Positions 6,778 through 13,871 of a stretch of 18,806 nucleotides of DNA are shown here, piece after piece (the stretch's first letter is position 1; the number at the start of each line of letters is the position of its first letter). The stretch is taken from assembly GCA_905371275.1 (NCBI GenBank), contig CAJPLH010000018.1:1-18806 (forward strand), given 5' to 3'. Source of the DNA: Prevotellaceae bacterium. GTDB lineage: Bacteria; Bacteroidota; Bacteroidia; Bacteroidales; Bacteroidaceae. The notes under the pieces are model-generated. The model did not search any database and was not told the DNA's origin. It saw only the letters and a list, made by a program, of their open reading frames with translations. Made by a program: the position numbers and the translations under genes.

Positions 6778-7797
6778 ATGCCTATCACACTTCTCGCTAT
6801 AGAATCTAGTTGCGACGACACTTCCGCTGCAGTGATGCGCGATGGAGTGTTGCTTAGCAACGTAACTGCTTCACAAGCTGTGCATGAAATGTATGGTGGT
6901 GTTGTACCTGAATTAGCTAGTCGCGCTCACCAACAAAACATTGTTCCCGTGGTTGATGCTGCGCTCAAGCAAGCTGGAGTAGATAAATCTGAACTTTCTG
7001 CCATCGCTGTTACCCTGGGGCCTGGCCTGATGGGGAGTTTGCTCGTTGGAGTTAGTTTTGCCAAAGGTTTGGCGGCTAGTTTGGGAATTCCTCTCATTGA
7101 CGTTAACCACCTGCATGGACATATATTGGCTCATTTCATCCTCACTCCAGACGAGCAAAAGGATGTTCCTCCCTACCCTTTCCTATGTCTTCTCGTGAGT
7201 GGAGGAAATTCGCAAATTGTGAAAGTGAATGCTCACAATGATTTTGAGGTACTAGGTCAAACTATTGACGACGCAGCTGGTGAGGCTATTGATAAATGCT
7301 CTAAAGTTATGGGACTTGGCTATCCTGGTGGTCCGATTATTGACAGAATGGCACGCCAAGGAAATCCCAAAGCTTTCACATTTGCGAAACCGAATCTCCC
7401 AGGCTATGATTATAGTTTTTCTGGACTCAAAACCTCTTTCCTATATTTCCTCCGTGATAAAGTAGCGGAAAATCCTAACTTCATCGAAGAGCATAAAAAT
7501 GATTTGGCAGCATCACTTGAAGCCACCATCATTGACATCTTGATGAAGAAGCTAAAGCAAGCTGCCAAGGACACTGGTATCAAGCACGTGGCTCTTGCCG
7601 GTGGCGTAAGTGCGAATAGCGCACTACGCAAAGCCTTTCAGGACATGGAGGAAAAGGGAATCTGGAAGATTTATATCCCCAAATTCTCTTATACTACTGA
7701 CAATGCAGCAATGATTGCTATGAGTGGTCATTATCGTTATCTTGATGGCGAGTTCTGCTCTCTCGATAAACCTGCATTCTCTCGCACTGTATTCTAA
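6778..7797 (+). CDS. tsaD: tRNA N6-threonylcarbamoyladenosine transferase TsaD
   Basis: TsaD, with TsaB and TsaE, transfers the threonylcarbamoyl group to adenosine 37 of ANN-decoding tRNAs (t6A). The 339-residue ASKHA-fold protein shows the family start ITLLAIESSCDDTS (3-16), GGVVPELASRAHQ (40-52), the TLGPGLMGSL loop (79-88), the metal-binding HLHGH with His111 and His115, LLVSGGNSQ (138-146), GEAIDKCSKVMGLGYPGGP (168-186), the FSGLKTS block (214-220), LAGGVSAN (273-280) and YTTDNAAM with the third metal ligand, Asp309. The open frame extends upstream to 6715 inside map, but the ATG at 6778 gives the standard N-terminus. The partners TsaB, TsaE and TsaC are not in this window. Confidence 0.96.
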   Translation: MPITLLAIESSCDDTSAAVMRDGVLLSNVTASQAVHEMYGGVVPELASRAHQQNIVPVVDAALKQAGVDKSELSAIAVTLGPGLMGSLLVGVSFAKGLAASLGIPLIDVNHLHGHILAHFILTPDEQKDVPPYPFLCLLVSGGNSQIVKVNAHNDFEVLGQTIDDAAGEAIDKCSKVMGLGYPGGPIIDRMARQGNPKAFTFAKPNLPGYDYSFSGLKTSFLYFLRDKVAENPNFIEEHKNDLAASLEATIIDILMKKLKQAAKDTGIKHVALAGGVSANSALRKAFQDMEEKGIWKIYIPKFSYTTDNAAMIAMSGHYRYLDGEFCSLDKPAFSRTVF

Positions 7798-7832
7798 CTT
7801 ATTCATTCATCCATACCCACATCTCATATCTT

Positions 7833-8357
7833 ATGGACTTAGATTTGAAAGTTGTCAGCAAGGAAATCAACGAAATCCTCTGGCGCAATCACCAAACCCT
7901 CTCTGTAGCTGAGAGCTGCACCTCTGGTCGAATCGCTAGCGTTATCACCGCCGTGCCTGGTTCTTCTCAATACTTCAAAGGTGGCGTAATTGCTTATGCC
8001 AACGAAGTGAAGATTAACATCTTGGGCGTTGACGCACAAGTCATCGAAGAGAAAACTCCAGTCTGCGAAGAAGTTGCTATTCAGATGGCACAAGGCGCAC
8101 GCAAGACTTTTGATACCGATTATTCAGTTTCCGTTACGGGTTTTGCTGGCCCTGGAGGTCACGACACTGGCAAAAACTCTGTATTGGTGGGTACCATCTG
8201 GATTGCTGTGGCTTCTTCCACTAACGTTAAGACTATTATGCTTGAAGAAGACAATGGTCGTGACAAGAACTTGGCTTCGGCTACATCAACCGCTATGCAC
8301 TTGCTTCTCGAATTGTTGAAAGAAGAACTTGGCTCTAACGAGGAAACTCAAAACTAA
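7833..8357 (+). CDS. Stand-alone CinA C-terminal domain (PncC-like NMN amidohydrolase)
   Basis: This is a 174-residue protein made only of the CinA C-terminal domain. E. coli PncC, which has the same architecture, deamidates nicotinamide mononucleotide to nicotinic acid mononucleotide, recycling a by-product of DNA ligase. Family motifs are VAESCTSGRIASVIT (25-39, with the candidate nucleophile Ser28), GSSQYFKGGVIAYANEVK (43-60), ILGV (63-66) and SVTGFAGPGG (100-109). Where relatives usually have V-S-E (as in GAVSE), this protein has PVCEEVA (76-82), a Ser-to-Cys change. The large N-terminal CinA domain is absent, and no remnant of it lies upstream. The gene starts 35 nt after tsaD and is the last of the map operon. 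I am confident of the family, less so of the exact activity. Confidence 0.88.
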   Translation: MDLDLKVVSKEINEILWRNHQTLSVAESCTSGRIASVITAVPGSSQYFKGGVIAYANEVKINILGVDAQVIEEKTPVCEEVAIQMAQGARKTFDTDYSVSVTGFAGPGGHDTGKNSVLVGTIWIAVASSTNVKTIMLEEDNGRDKNLASATSTAMHLLLELLKEELGSNEETQN

Positions 8358-8360
8358 TCT

Positions 8361-8438
8361 AGAGCAATAGACGGAAGTCAAGCTCTTGCAAATAAGATAA
8401 GGCTACTTTAGGAACTTATCTAGCCAAAACATTTGCAA
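8361..8438 (+). other. Structured 3' untranslated region after the CinA-like gene
   Basis: Several inverted repeats lie between the stop codon and the terminator: AGAGC (8361-8365) with GCTCT (8382-8386), TTGCAAAT (8386-8393) with ATTTGCAA (8431-8438), nested AGATAAG (8395-8401) with CTTATCT (8415-8421), and GGCTA (8401-8405) with TAGCC (8421-8425), which competes with the previous pair. Together with the downstream terminator this could be a 3'-derived small RNA, but no promoter is evident. Confidence 0.3.
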
Positions 8439-8449
8439 TTCTCCCCAAC

Positions 8450-8495
8450 AACAACCGCTATCAATGAGGTAAAACTCAATGATAGCGGTTGTTTT
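8450..8495 (+). terminator. Rho-independent terminator of the map operon
   Basis: AACAACCGCTATCA (8450-8463) pairs perfectly with TGATAGCGGTTGTT (8480-8493). Beyond one A-A mismatch the stem continues with TGAG/CTCA; the loop is GTAAAA, and TTTTG follows. Read on the minus strand the stem is followed only by GTTGGGG, so it would terminate susA transcripts poorly if at all. Confidence 0.88.
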
Positions 8496-8627
8496 GCTGA
8501 ATGATAAGAAACTAGCAAGTTTACCACTGTGAAGGAAGCTGCAAAGACATTTCCATCAATTATAACTAGCGCATTTGTATTAGCCCAAACTGGTTATTAG
8601 ACCGTTATAGCGCAGCTCGTTATATGG
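8496..8627. other. Convergent intergenic stretch, no gene
   Basis: No coding sequence is visible between the map-operon terminator and the 3' end of susA. The pentamer GTTAT occurs four times at 8593, 8604, 8619 and 8627 (the last overlapping the susA stop codon), plus an inverse ATAAC near 8562. No clear terminator for susA can be recognised. Confidence 0.4.
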
Positions 8628-10481
8628 TTATCGAGAGAAGTCGAGAATCATAACTCCTTTAGGTTCAAGGGTAAGTCCATTGTCCCAAGTAACTTGTTTT
8701 TGAGCAAAGACATCGTAAGCGGTTTTGGCTGGAAAGACTTCCGCATAATGTTCAAGTTCAACCTTTCTCTCCTCATTTTTACCGTTGACCAACACAACGA
8801 TGTGGCGATTATTCGAAGTTCTTGCGTAAACATAGACGCCATTCTTCACTGTAAACTGTGTAAGTTTCCCTTCGGAAATAGCCGTATTTCCTTTGCGCCA
8901 TTGGAGTAATCGACGAGCGAAATCAAAATAAGCATTTTGTAGGCTGTCACGTCCTTCTGTTGTAAAGGCATTTGCTTGACCGTCATTAAATCCTCCAGGG
9001 AAATTTGCGCGCAAAACACCATCACCTTTTTCGCGGTTAGCAGCCATACCAATTTCATCTCCGTAATATAGTTGAGGAATGCCTCGGAGCGTGAGCAATA
9101 GTGTGAGTGCTTGTTGGTAGCGTCGCAGATTCTTTGCTTTATCTGGGGAAGAAGCGAAGCGATCAGTGTCATGGTTGTCTAAAAACGTGAGGAGATGCAT
9201 TGGGGCTGCGTACACAATATCTTGCGACAAGCAGTTATAAACTCGGGCTAATCCTTTGTCCCAATCATCGGTTTCCTCATCAACAGCCTGTTCGAGGGCA
9301 TACATCAGTGGAAAGTCCATCACCGTTTTAAGTTGTGTGTTGCGCGGTGCAGCTAATTTACTGTCTTTTTGCCAATAACTTACACTAACGCTGTTGTTAA
9401 TCCACGTTTCCCCAACGATATTGAAGCCTGGATACTCCTTTTCCATACGTTGGTTCCACTCTGACATGGCCTGAAAATCAGCGTACGGATAAGTATCTTG
9501 GCGTATTCCATCGATATCTGCGTACTCAGTCCACCATATCGATGCCTGAATCAAGTAAGTTTTGACTGCTGGATTCTGTTGATTTAGGTCGGGCATGTTC
9601 TTGACGAACCAACCGTCTTGCGCTAGTTTGCGCTCGTGTTGAGAAGCATGAGTGTCTGTTAGCGTGGCAAGTCGATAATTTGTTTGAGTATATTGGCTAT
9701 TATAATTGAACCAGTCATCAGAAGGTCGGTCACGGAAAATGAAATTCTCGCTTCCGCAATGATTGAACACCCAATCCATGATGAACTTTATCCCATGTCG
9801 GTGACAGTCAGCCACGAGTGCTTTGAACTCTTCGTTGCTTCCCATGCGGGGGTCTATTTGGTAATAGTCAGTAATTGCGTATCCGTGATAAGTATGGCTT
9901 GGCATATCATTAATAAGCATTGGCGTAGGCCAAACTGCCGTTACCCCTAAATCCTGTAGATAAGGCAACTTACTACGTAACCCTGCGATATCACCGCCAT
10001 GACGACCATCAGGATTGCTTAAATCTACCTTTGGTTCTTTCAGCCCAGGTACATTATTAAGTTTGCTATTACCAGAAGCAAAACGATCGGGCATTAGCAA
10101 ATATAAAACGTCAGATGCGTTGAATGCACTACGCTTTAGCGTTTGTCGAGTCTCAAGCTTATAGGGTAACGTCTTGCGAACCTTTGTCCCTTCCTTTAAA
10201 AGAATTTGGAAAGTTTGAGGTTGAGCCGAACGCGTGTCTACATAGAGAAAGAGATAGTTGGGATTGGTAGCGCGCTCGGTGCGGAGAAGTTTTACACCTT
10301 GAGCACGAAGCACTGGTTCATACTGAGAAATGTTATCACCGTGAAGCATAATTTGCAACTCGGGGTCGGACATTCCCACCCACCAATGAAGCGGATGAAT
10401 GTGTTGAATGTTTACAGTGGCTGCTTGCAGGCCGAATATAGAAAAGGCGCAGCCGACTAAGAAAGAAAAGAGCTTTTTCAT
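8628..10481 (-). CDS. susA: SusA-like periplasmic neopullulanase (GH13)
   Basis: This alpha-amylase-family enzyme should hydrolyse starch-derived oligosaccharides, cyclodextrins and pullulan in the periplasm. The 617-residue length equals what I recall for Bacteroides SusA. The order is: signal peptide (1-20, KKLFSFLVGCAFSIFGLQA, cleavage likely after Ala20); cyclomaltodextrinase N-terminal beta domain (about 21-115); GH13 barrel with region I DWVFNH (236-241), MPDLN (296-300), region II GIRQDTYPY with the nucleophile Asp329, region III GETW with acid/base Glu358, and region IV FLDNHDTDR with Asp438; then a C-terminal beta domain (about 535-617). All catalytic residues are present. LVGC at 8-11 resembles a lipobox but sits too early and is followed by more hydrophobic residues. 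No susC/susD partners are nearby. The gene follows the nqr operon, with only 20 nt between the nqr terminator stem and its ATG. Confidence 0.9.
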   Translation of the reverse strand: MKKLFSFLVGCAFSIFGLQAATVNIQHIHPLHWWVGMSDPELQIMLHGDNISQYEPVLRAQGVKLLRTERATNPNYLFLYVDTRSAQPQTFQILLKEGTKVRKTLPYKLETRQTLKRSAFNASDVLYLLMPDRFASGNSKLNNVPGLKEPKVDLSNPDGRHGGDIAGLRSKLPYLQDLGVTAVWPTPMLINDMPSHTYHGYAITDYYQIDPRMGSNEEFKALVADCHRHGIKFIMDWVFNHCGSENFIFRDRPSDDWFNYNSQYTQTNYRLATLTDTHASQHERKLAQDGWFVKNMPDLNQQNPAVKTYLIQASIWWTEYADIDGIRQDTYPYADFQAMSEWNQRMEKEYPGFNIVGETWINNSVSVSYWQKDSKLAAPRNTQLKTVMDFPLMYALEQAVDEETDDWDKGLARVYNCLSQDIVYAAPMHLLTFLDNHDTDRFASSPDKAKNLRRYQQALTLLLTLRGIPQLYYGDEIGMAANREKGDGVLRANFPGGFNDGQANAFTTEGRDSLQNAYFDFARRLLQWRKGNTAISEGKLTQFTVKNGVYVYARTSNNRHIVVLVNGKNEERKVELEHYAEVFPAKTAYDVFAQKQVTWDNGLTLEPKGVMILDFSR

Positions 10482-10501
10482 GGGAGATTTATAAATGAGA
10501 A

Positions 10502-10529
10502 CTCCCTCTCTGGAAAGCCAGAGAGGGAG
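10502..10529 (-). terminator. Terminator of the nqr operon
   Basis: A perfect 12-bp stem (CTCCCTCTCTGG at 10502-10513, CCAGAGAGGGAG at 10518-10529) with a 4-nt loop lies 23 nt after the nqrF stop. On the minus strand it is followed by TTCTCATTTATAAAT, a T-rich but broken tract, so termination may be incomplete. It also forms the leader of susA: the next element is CTCCC directly before the susA ATG. Confidence 0.8.
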
Positions 10530-10552
10530 CGATTAAAGTAAAGAGAATGTGA

Positions 10553-11827
10553 TTATCCACCGAAGTCGTCGAAGGAAATCATATCGCGCTCCACTCCTAG
10601 GCTATTAAGGAGATCTAGCACAGTCTTTGACATCATGGGAGGTCCGCAAAGATAGTATTCGATATCCTCTGGAGCCTCATGTGCCTTGAGATAAGTGTCA
10701 CCCATCACAGGAGCAATGAAACCTGGAGTGTACTTTATTCCAAGACTATCAGCCTTTGGATCGGGACGGTCTAGTGCAAGATGGAAGTGGAAGTTGGGGA
10801 AATCACGCTCGAGTTGCAAAAAGTCTTCTAAGAAGAACACTTCGTCGATGGCACGTGCACCATAGAAATAGTGCATTTCGCGGTCACGCACATTCTTAGT
10901 CTTGAGAAGGTGCATGATTTGTGCACGAAGTGGAGCCATACCAGCACCACCGCCGACCCAAATCATTTCGCGCTTAGAGTTGTAATGTGGGTGGAAATCT
11001 CCGTAAGGTCCACTCATCGTCACTTTGTCTCCAGGCTTTAGCCCAAAGATATAGGAAGAAGCGATACCAGGATTCACATCCATAAAGCCAGGGCCTTGTT
11101 CTTTGGGTTTAAAAGGTGGGGTGGCAATACGAACTGTAAGGGTTATGATATCACCTTCATCGGGATAGTTGGCCATTGAGTAAGCACGAACGGTTGCTTC
11201 TTCGTTCACACATTTCAGACCCAACAAACCAAACTTTTCCCAAGCAGGAAGATAAAGGTCGCCAATAAGACTCTTGTCAAAATCCTTGTCATAGTCAATT
11301 GAAAAGGCAGGGATTTTGATTTGTGCGTACGAGCCTGGCTCAAAGTCCATGTGCTCACCGGGAGGAAGTTGCACCTTGAATTCTTTGATAAAGGTAGCCA
11401 CATTGCGGTTGCCAATTACCGTGCATTCCCATTCCTTCACGCCCATAACGCTTTCTGGAACTTTCACGCCCATATCACCTTTCACCTTGGCTTGACAACC
11501 CAAACGCCAATTGTCTTTGATTTCCTTGCGAGAGAAGTGGGGCTTTTCTGAATCCAGAATTTCTCCACCACCTTCAGGAATTTGACAGCGGCATTGTCCG
11601 CAAGAACCTTTACCACCGCAAGCAGAAGAAAGGTAGATTCCGTTTTCAGAAAGTGTAGTAAGCACGCTACTGCCTTGCTCTACTTCAATTGTTTTCTTGC
11701 CGTTGATCGTCACTTTCACTTTGCCCGAAGGAGAAAGAAAACGTTTTGCAACAAGCAGAATGGCCACCAACACGAGGATCACCACGAAGAAGACGGCAAT
11801 ACTAATCAGAATAAATTTCGTATCCAT
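10553..11827 (-). CDS. nqrF: Na+-NQR subunit F (NADH-oxidising flavoprotein)
   Basis: NqrF takes electrons from NADH through FAD and a [2Fe-2S] cluster and feeds them into the sodium-pumping NADH:quinone reductase in the inner membrane. The 424-residue protein has one N-terminal membrane helix (about 5-27), a plant-type ferredoxin domain with cluster ligands Cys70, Cys76, Cys79 and Cys111 (same numbering as in the Vibrio protein), a flavin domain with RAYSMAN (214-220), and an NADH domain with GGGAGMAPLR (292-301) and YLCGPPMM (392-399). It ends in the family's FDDFGG tail. It is the last gene of nqrABCDEF, 20 nt after nqrE, and is followed by a hairpin terminator. Confidence 0.97.
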   Translation of the reverse strand: MDTKFILISIAVFFVVILVLVAILLVAKRFLSPSGKVKVTINGKKTIEVEQGSSVLTTLSENGIYLSSACGGKGSCGQCRCQIPEGGGEILDSEKPHFSRKEIKDNWRLGCQAKVKGDMGVKVPESVMGVKEWECTVIGNRNVATFIKEFKVQLPPGEHMDFEPGSYAQIKIPAFSIDYDKDFDKSLIGDLYLPAWEKFGLLGLKCVNEEATVRAYSMANYPDEGDIITLTVRIATPPFKPKEQGPGFMDVNPGIASSYIFGLKPGDKVTMSGPYGDFHPHYNSKREMIWVGGGAGMAPLRAQIMHLLKTKNVRDREMHYFYGARAIDEVFFLEDFLQLERDFPNFHFHLALDRPDPKADSLGIKYTPGFIAPVMGDTYLKAHEAPEDIEYYLCGPPMMSKTVLDLLNSLGVERDMISFDDFGG

Positions 11828-11847
11828 TGTTATTTCGTAATGAGCTG

Positions 11848-12477
11848 TTAGATTTTAAGACCAGAGAAACACATGAAGGCCATAGCCATCAAGCCTACAG
11901 TGATAAAAGTGATGCCAAGTCCTTGGAGAGGTTTGGGTACATTTGTGTAGGCCATCTTTTCGCGAATAGCAGCAAGACCTGTGATGGCCAAAAGCCAACC
12001 GATTCCAGAACCGAGTGCATAAGCCACAGCGTCCCAAACGCTAGAAATGGCTTGTGTAGAAGTCGCAGGATCCATAAGAATGCGCTGTTGCATGAAGAGA
12101 GAAGCTCCCATGATGGCGCAGTTCACAGCGATAAGTGGCAAGAAAATACCTAAAGCAGAATAAAGCGAAGGGGAGAAACGCTCTACTGCCATCTCAACCA
12201 ACTGAGTGATACCTGCAATAACTGCGATGAAAAGAATGAAAGAAAGGAAGCTCAAATCCACTCCCTCTACCAAAGCATCGGGATTGAGGACATAAACTTG
12301 TAGGAGATAGTCAACAGGAACTGTGACGAGAAGCACGAAAGTAACGGCAACTCCAAGTCCCAAAGCTGTTTTGACGTTCTTAGATACGGCCAGATAAGAG
12401 CACATACCTAGGAAGAACGCAAAAATCATATTGTCCACAAAGATGGAGCGGACGAATAGACTCAATAAATGTTCCAT
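11848..12477 (-). CDS. nqrE: Na+-NQR subunit E
   Basis: NqrE is an integral membrane subunit of the sodium-pumping NADH:quinone reductase. The 209-residue sequence has about six membrane segments. The half-helix motif [12 protein letters not shown] carries Cys26 and VNCAIMG carries Cys120; with the equivalent pair in NqrD, these cysteines coordinate the intramembrane iron centre that relays electrons. The family opening [26 protein letters not shown] is complete, which supports the start. It is paralogous to NqrD with inverted topology. It lies 34 nt after nqrD and 20 nt before nqrF. Confidence 0.97.
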   Translation of the reverse strand: MEHLLSLFVRSIFVDNMIFAFFLGMCSYLAVSKNVKTALGLGVAVTFVLLVTVPVDYLLQVYVLNPDALVEGVDLSFLSFILFIAVIAGITQLVEMAVERFSPSLYSALGIFLPLIAVNCAIMGASLFMQQRILMDPATSTQAISSVWDAVAYALGSGIGWLLAITGLAAIREKMAYTNVPKPLQGLGITFITVGLMAMAFMCFSGLKI

Positions 12478-12511
12478 TGTATACTAATTTTGGATGGAAT
12501 TACACATTATC

Positions 12512-13135
12512 TTATTTAGACTTCTTGCGATCGTTGATGGAACGATGTGCCCAAACGACGCAACCACAGATGATAAGTGCCATAGCAGGCATTGTCATCA
12601 TACCATTGTGGAAGAAAGCGCATTGATCGAGGAAAGCAATCTTATGCCCCAAGATAGATGCTGAACCCAGCAACTCGCGAATCAAACCTACAACAACGAG
12701 AATCCATGCATAGCCAAGACCATTACCAATACCATCGAGGAAAGAAGGCCAAGGCCCATTCATCATAGCGAAGGCTTCTAGACGTCCCATCAAGATACAG
12801 TTGGTAATAATCAGTCCGACATACACAGAAAGTTGTACGCTTACATCATAAGCAAAAGCTTTCAAAATCTGACTTACGACAGTAACCAAAGCAGCCACTA
12901 CCACAAGTTGCACAATGATACGAATGCGCGAAGGAATGGTGTTGCGGATTAGCGAAATCGTTACATTAGAGAAAGCCGTAATTACAGTTACAGACAATCC
13001 CATCACGATGGCAGGTTCTAATTGTGAAGTCACAGCCAAGGACGAGCAAATGCCCAATACCTGTGCCACAACTGGGTTGTCTAAATTGAGAGGAGCTTTG
13101 AGAACCTCTTGATTGTGCTTTGAAAAAAGACTCAT
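12512..13135 (-). CDS. nqrD: Na+-NQR subunit D
   Basis: NqrD is an integral membrane subunit that forms a pseudosymmetric pair with NqrE around the intramembrane Fe centre. The 207-residue protein has a short cytoplasmic N-terminus (MSLFSKHNQEVLKAPLNLDNP) and about six membrane segments. The iron-binding cysteines are Cys30 (VLGICSSLAVT) and Cys113 (ITNCILMGRLEAFAM). The conserved GNGLGYAWILVVVGLIRELLGSG-like stretch (137-158) is present with S in place of the last G, and the tail is basic (HRSINDRKKSK). It lies 17 nt after nqrC and 34 nt before nqrE. Confidence 0.97.
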   Translation of the reverse strand: MSLFSKHNQEVLKAPLNLDNPVVAQVLGICSSLAVTSQLEPAIVMGLSVTVITAFSNVTISLIRNTIPSRIRIIVQLVVVAALVTVVSQILKAFAYDVSVQLSVYVGLIITNCILMGRLEAFAMMNGPWPSFLDGIGNGLGYAWILVVVGLIRELLGSASILGHKIAFLDQCAFFHNGMMTMPAMALIICGCVVWAHRSINDRKKSK

Positions 13136-13152
13136 ATCGTTATGTCCTCTGT

Positions 13153-13854
13153 TTATTTGTGATTTGCACTAAAATACTTCTGATAAGGTTGCAAGCTAGA
13201 TAGGAACATCTTACTCACACCATTGCTGGTAAGTGTTGCTCCAGTGATAGCATCTACTTGGTGTTCCTTGTCTTCTACCTTCTTGCTGAGAGAAAGTGCA
13301 ACTTTTTGGAATGTGCTATCAGCGAACGCCTTCTTATTCTTAAACTTATCTTGGAATTCTTCTTCAACAATGCGAGCACCAAGACCAGCTGTTTCACTTT
13401 CGTGAGTGAAATAAGCACCATAAACAGTGTCGAAATCTTTCTTCAGCGCAAGATAACCAGAGATACCGCCCCAAAGTCCACGACCATAGAGGGGAACTAC
13501 ATAGATGGTGTCATTGTTCACCTTGGCTACATAAAGAGGAAGCTTTTTACTAGCTGGATCCTTAGCGGTGATGTCTTTGCTTTCAACATCGAAACCACCC
13601 TTTTCTTGCAAAACCTTGCCGTTTACATCCAAAACAAGGTCATTAAGAATCACTTTTTGGTATTCGCCTGTCACATCTTCTACATTACGGATGTTGAGCG
13701 ACGAAAGAATCTGTCCGCGTTTGTCATTTGCAACATTCGCATCTTGTTTGTCTTTTAGCACAGAAGCTACGAAAGCCAACAAGAAAGCTGCAATTATCAC
13801 CATCACAGACGCATAAACGACAGTATAGACGTTGCTATTTGTATTGAATTTCAT
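13153..13854 (-). CDS. nqrC: Na+-NQR subunit C (covalent FMN)
   Basis: NqrC carries a covalently bound FMN on a periplasmic domain and passes electrons from the NqrD/E iron centre toward NqrB. The 233-residue protein has one N-terminal membrane helix (about 10-33), followed by the FMN-binding domain. YGRGLWGGISGYLAL (123-137) and HESETAGLGARI (151-162) are typical. The flavinylation motif DAITGATLTS (201-210) contains Thr207, the expected phosphoester acceptor added by the ApbE flavin transferase, which is not in this window. It is somewhat shorter than the Vibrio protein. It lies 17 nt after nqrB. Confidence 0.96.
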   Translation of the reverse strand: MKFNTNSNVYTVVYASVMVIIAAFLLAFVASVLKDKQDANVANDKRGQILSSLNIRNVEDVTGEYQKVILNDLVLDVNGKVLQEKGGFDVESKDITAKDPASKKLPLYVAKVNNDTIYVVPLYGRGLWGGISGYLALKKDFDTVYGAYFTHESETAGLGARIVEEEFQDKFKNKKAFADSTFQKVALSLSKKVEDKEHQVDAITGATLTSNGVSKMFLSSLQPYQKYFSANHK

Positions 13855-13871
13855 AATTGTGATGTGGGGAA

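Noticed and set aside
8395..8425. Possible H-type pseudoknot (GATAAG/CTTATC with GGCTA/TAGCC)
   Set aside because: The two stems share bases at 8401 and 8421 and leave no connecting loop nucleotides, so they are better read as competing hairpins.
10449..10460. Lipobox-like LVGC in the SusA signal peptide
   Set aside because: The cysteine is at residue 11, too early for a lipoprotein signal, and the hydrophobic core continues to an Ala-x-Ala-like site near residue 20.
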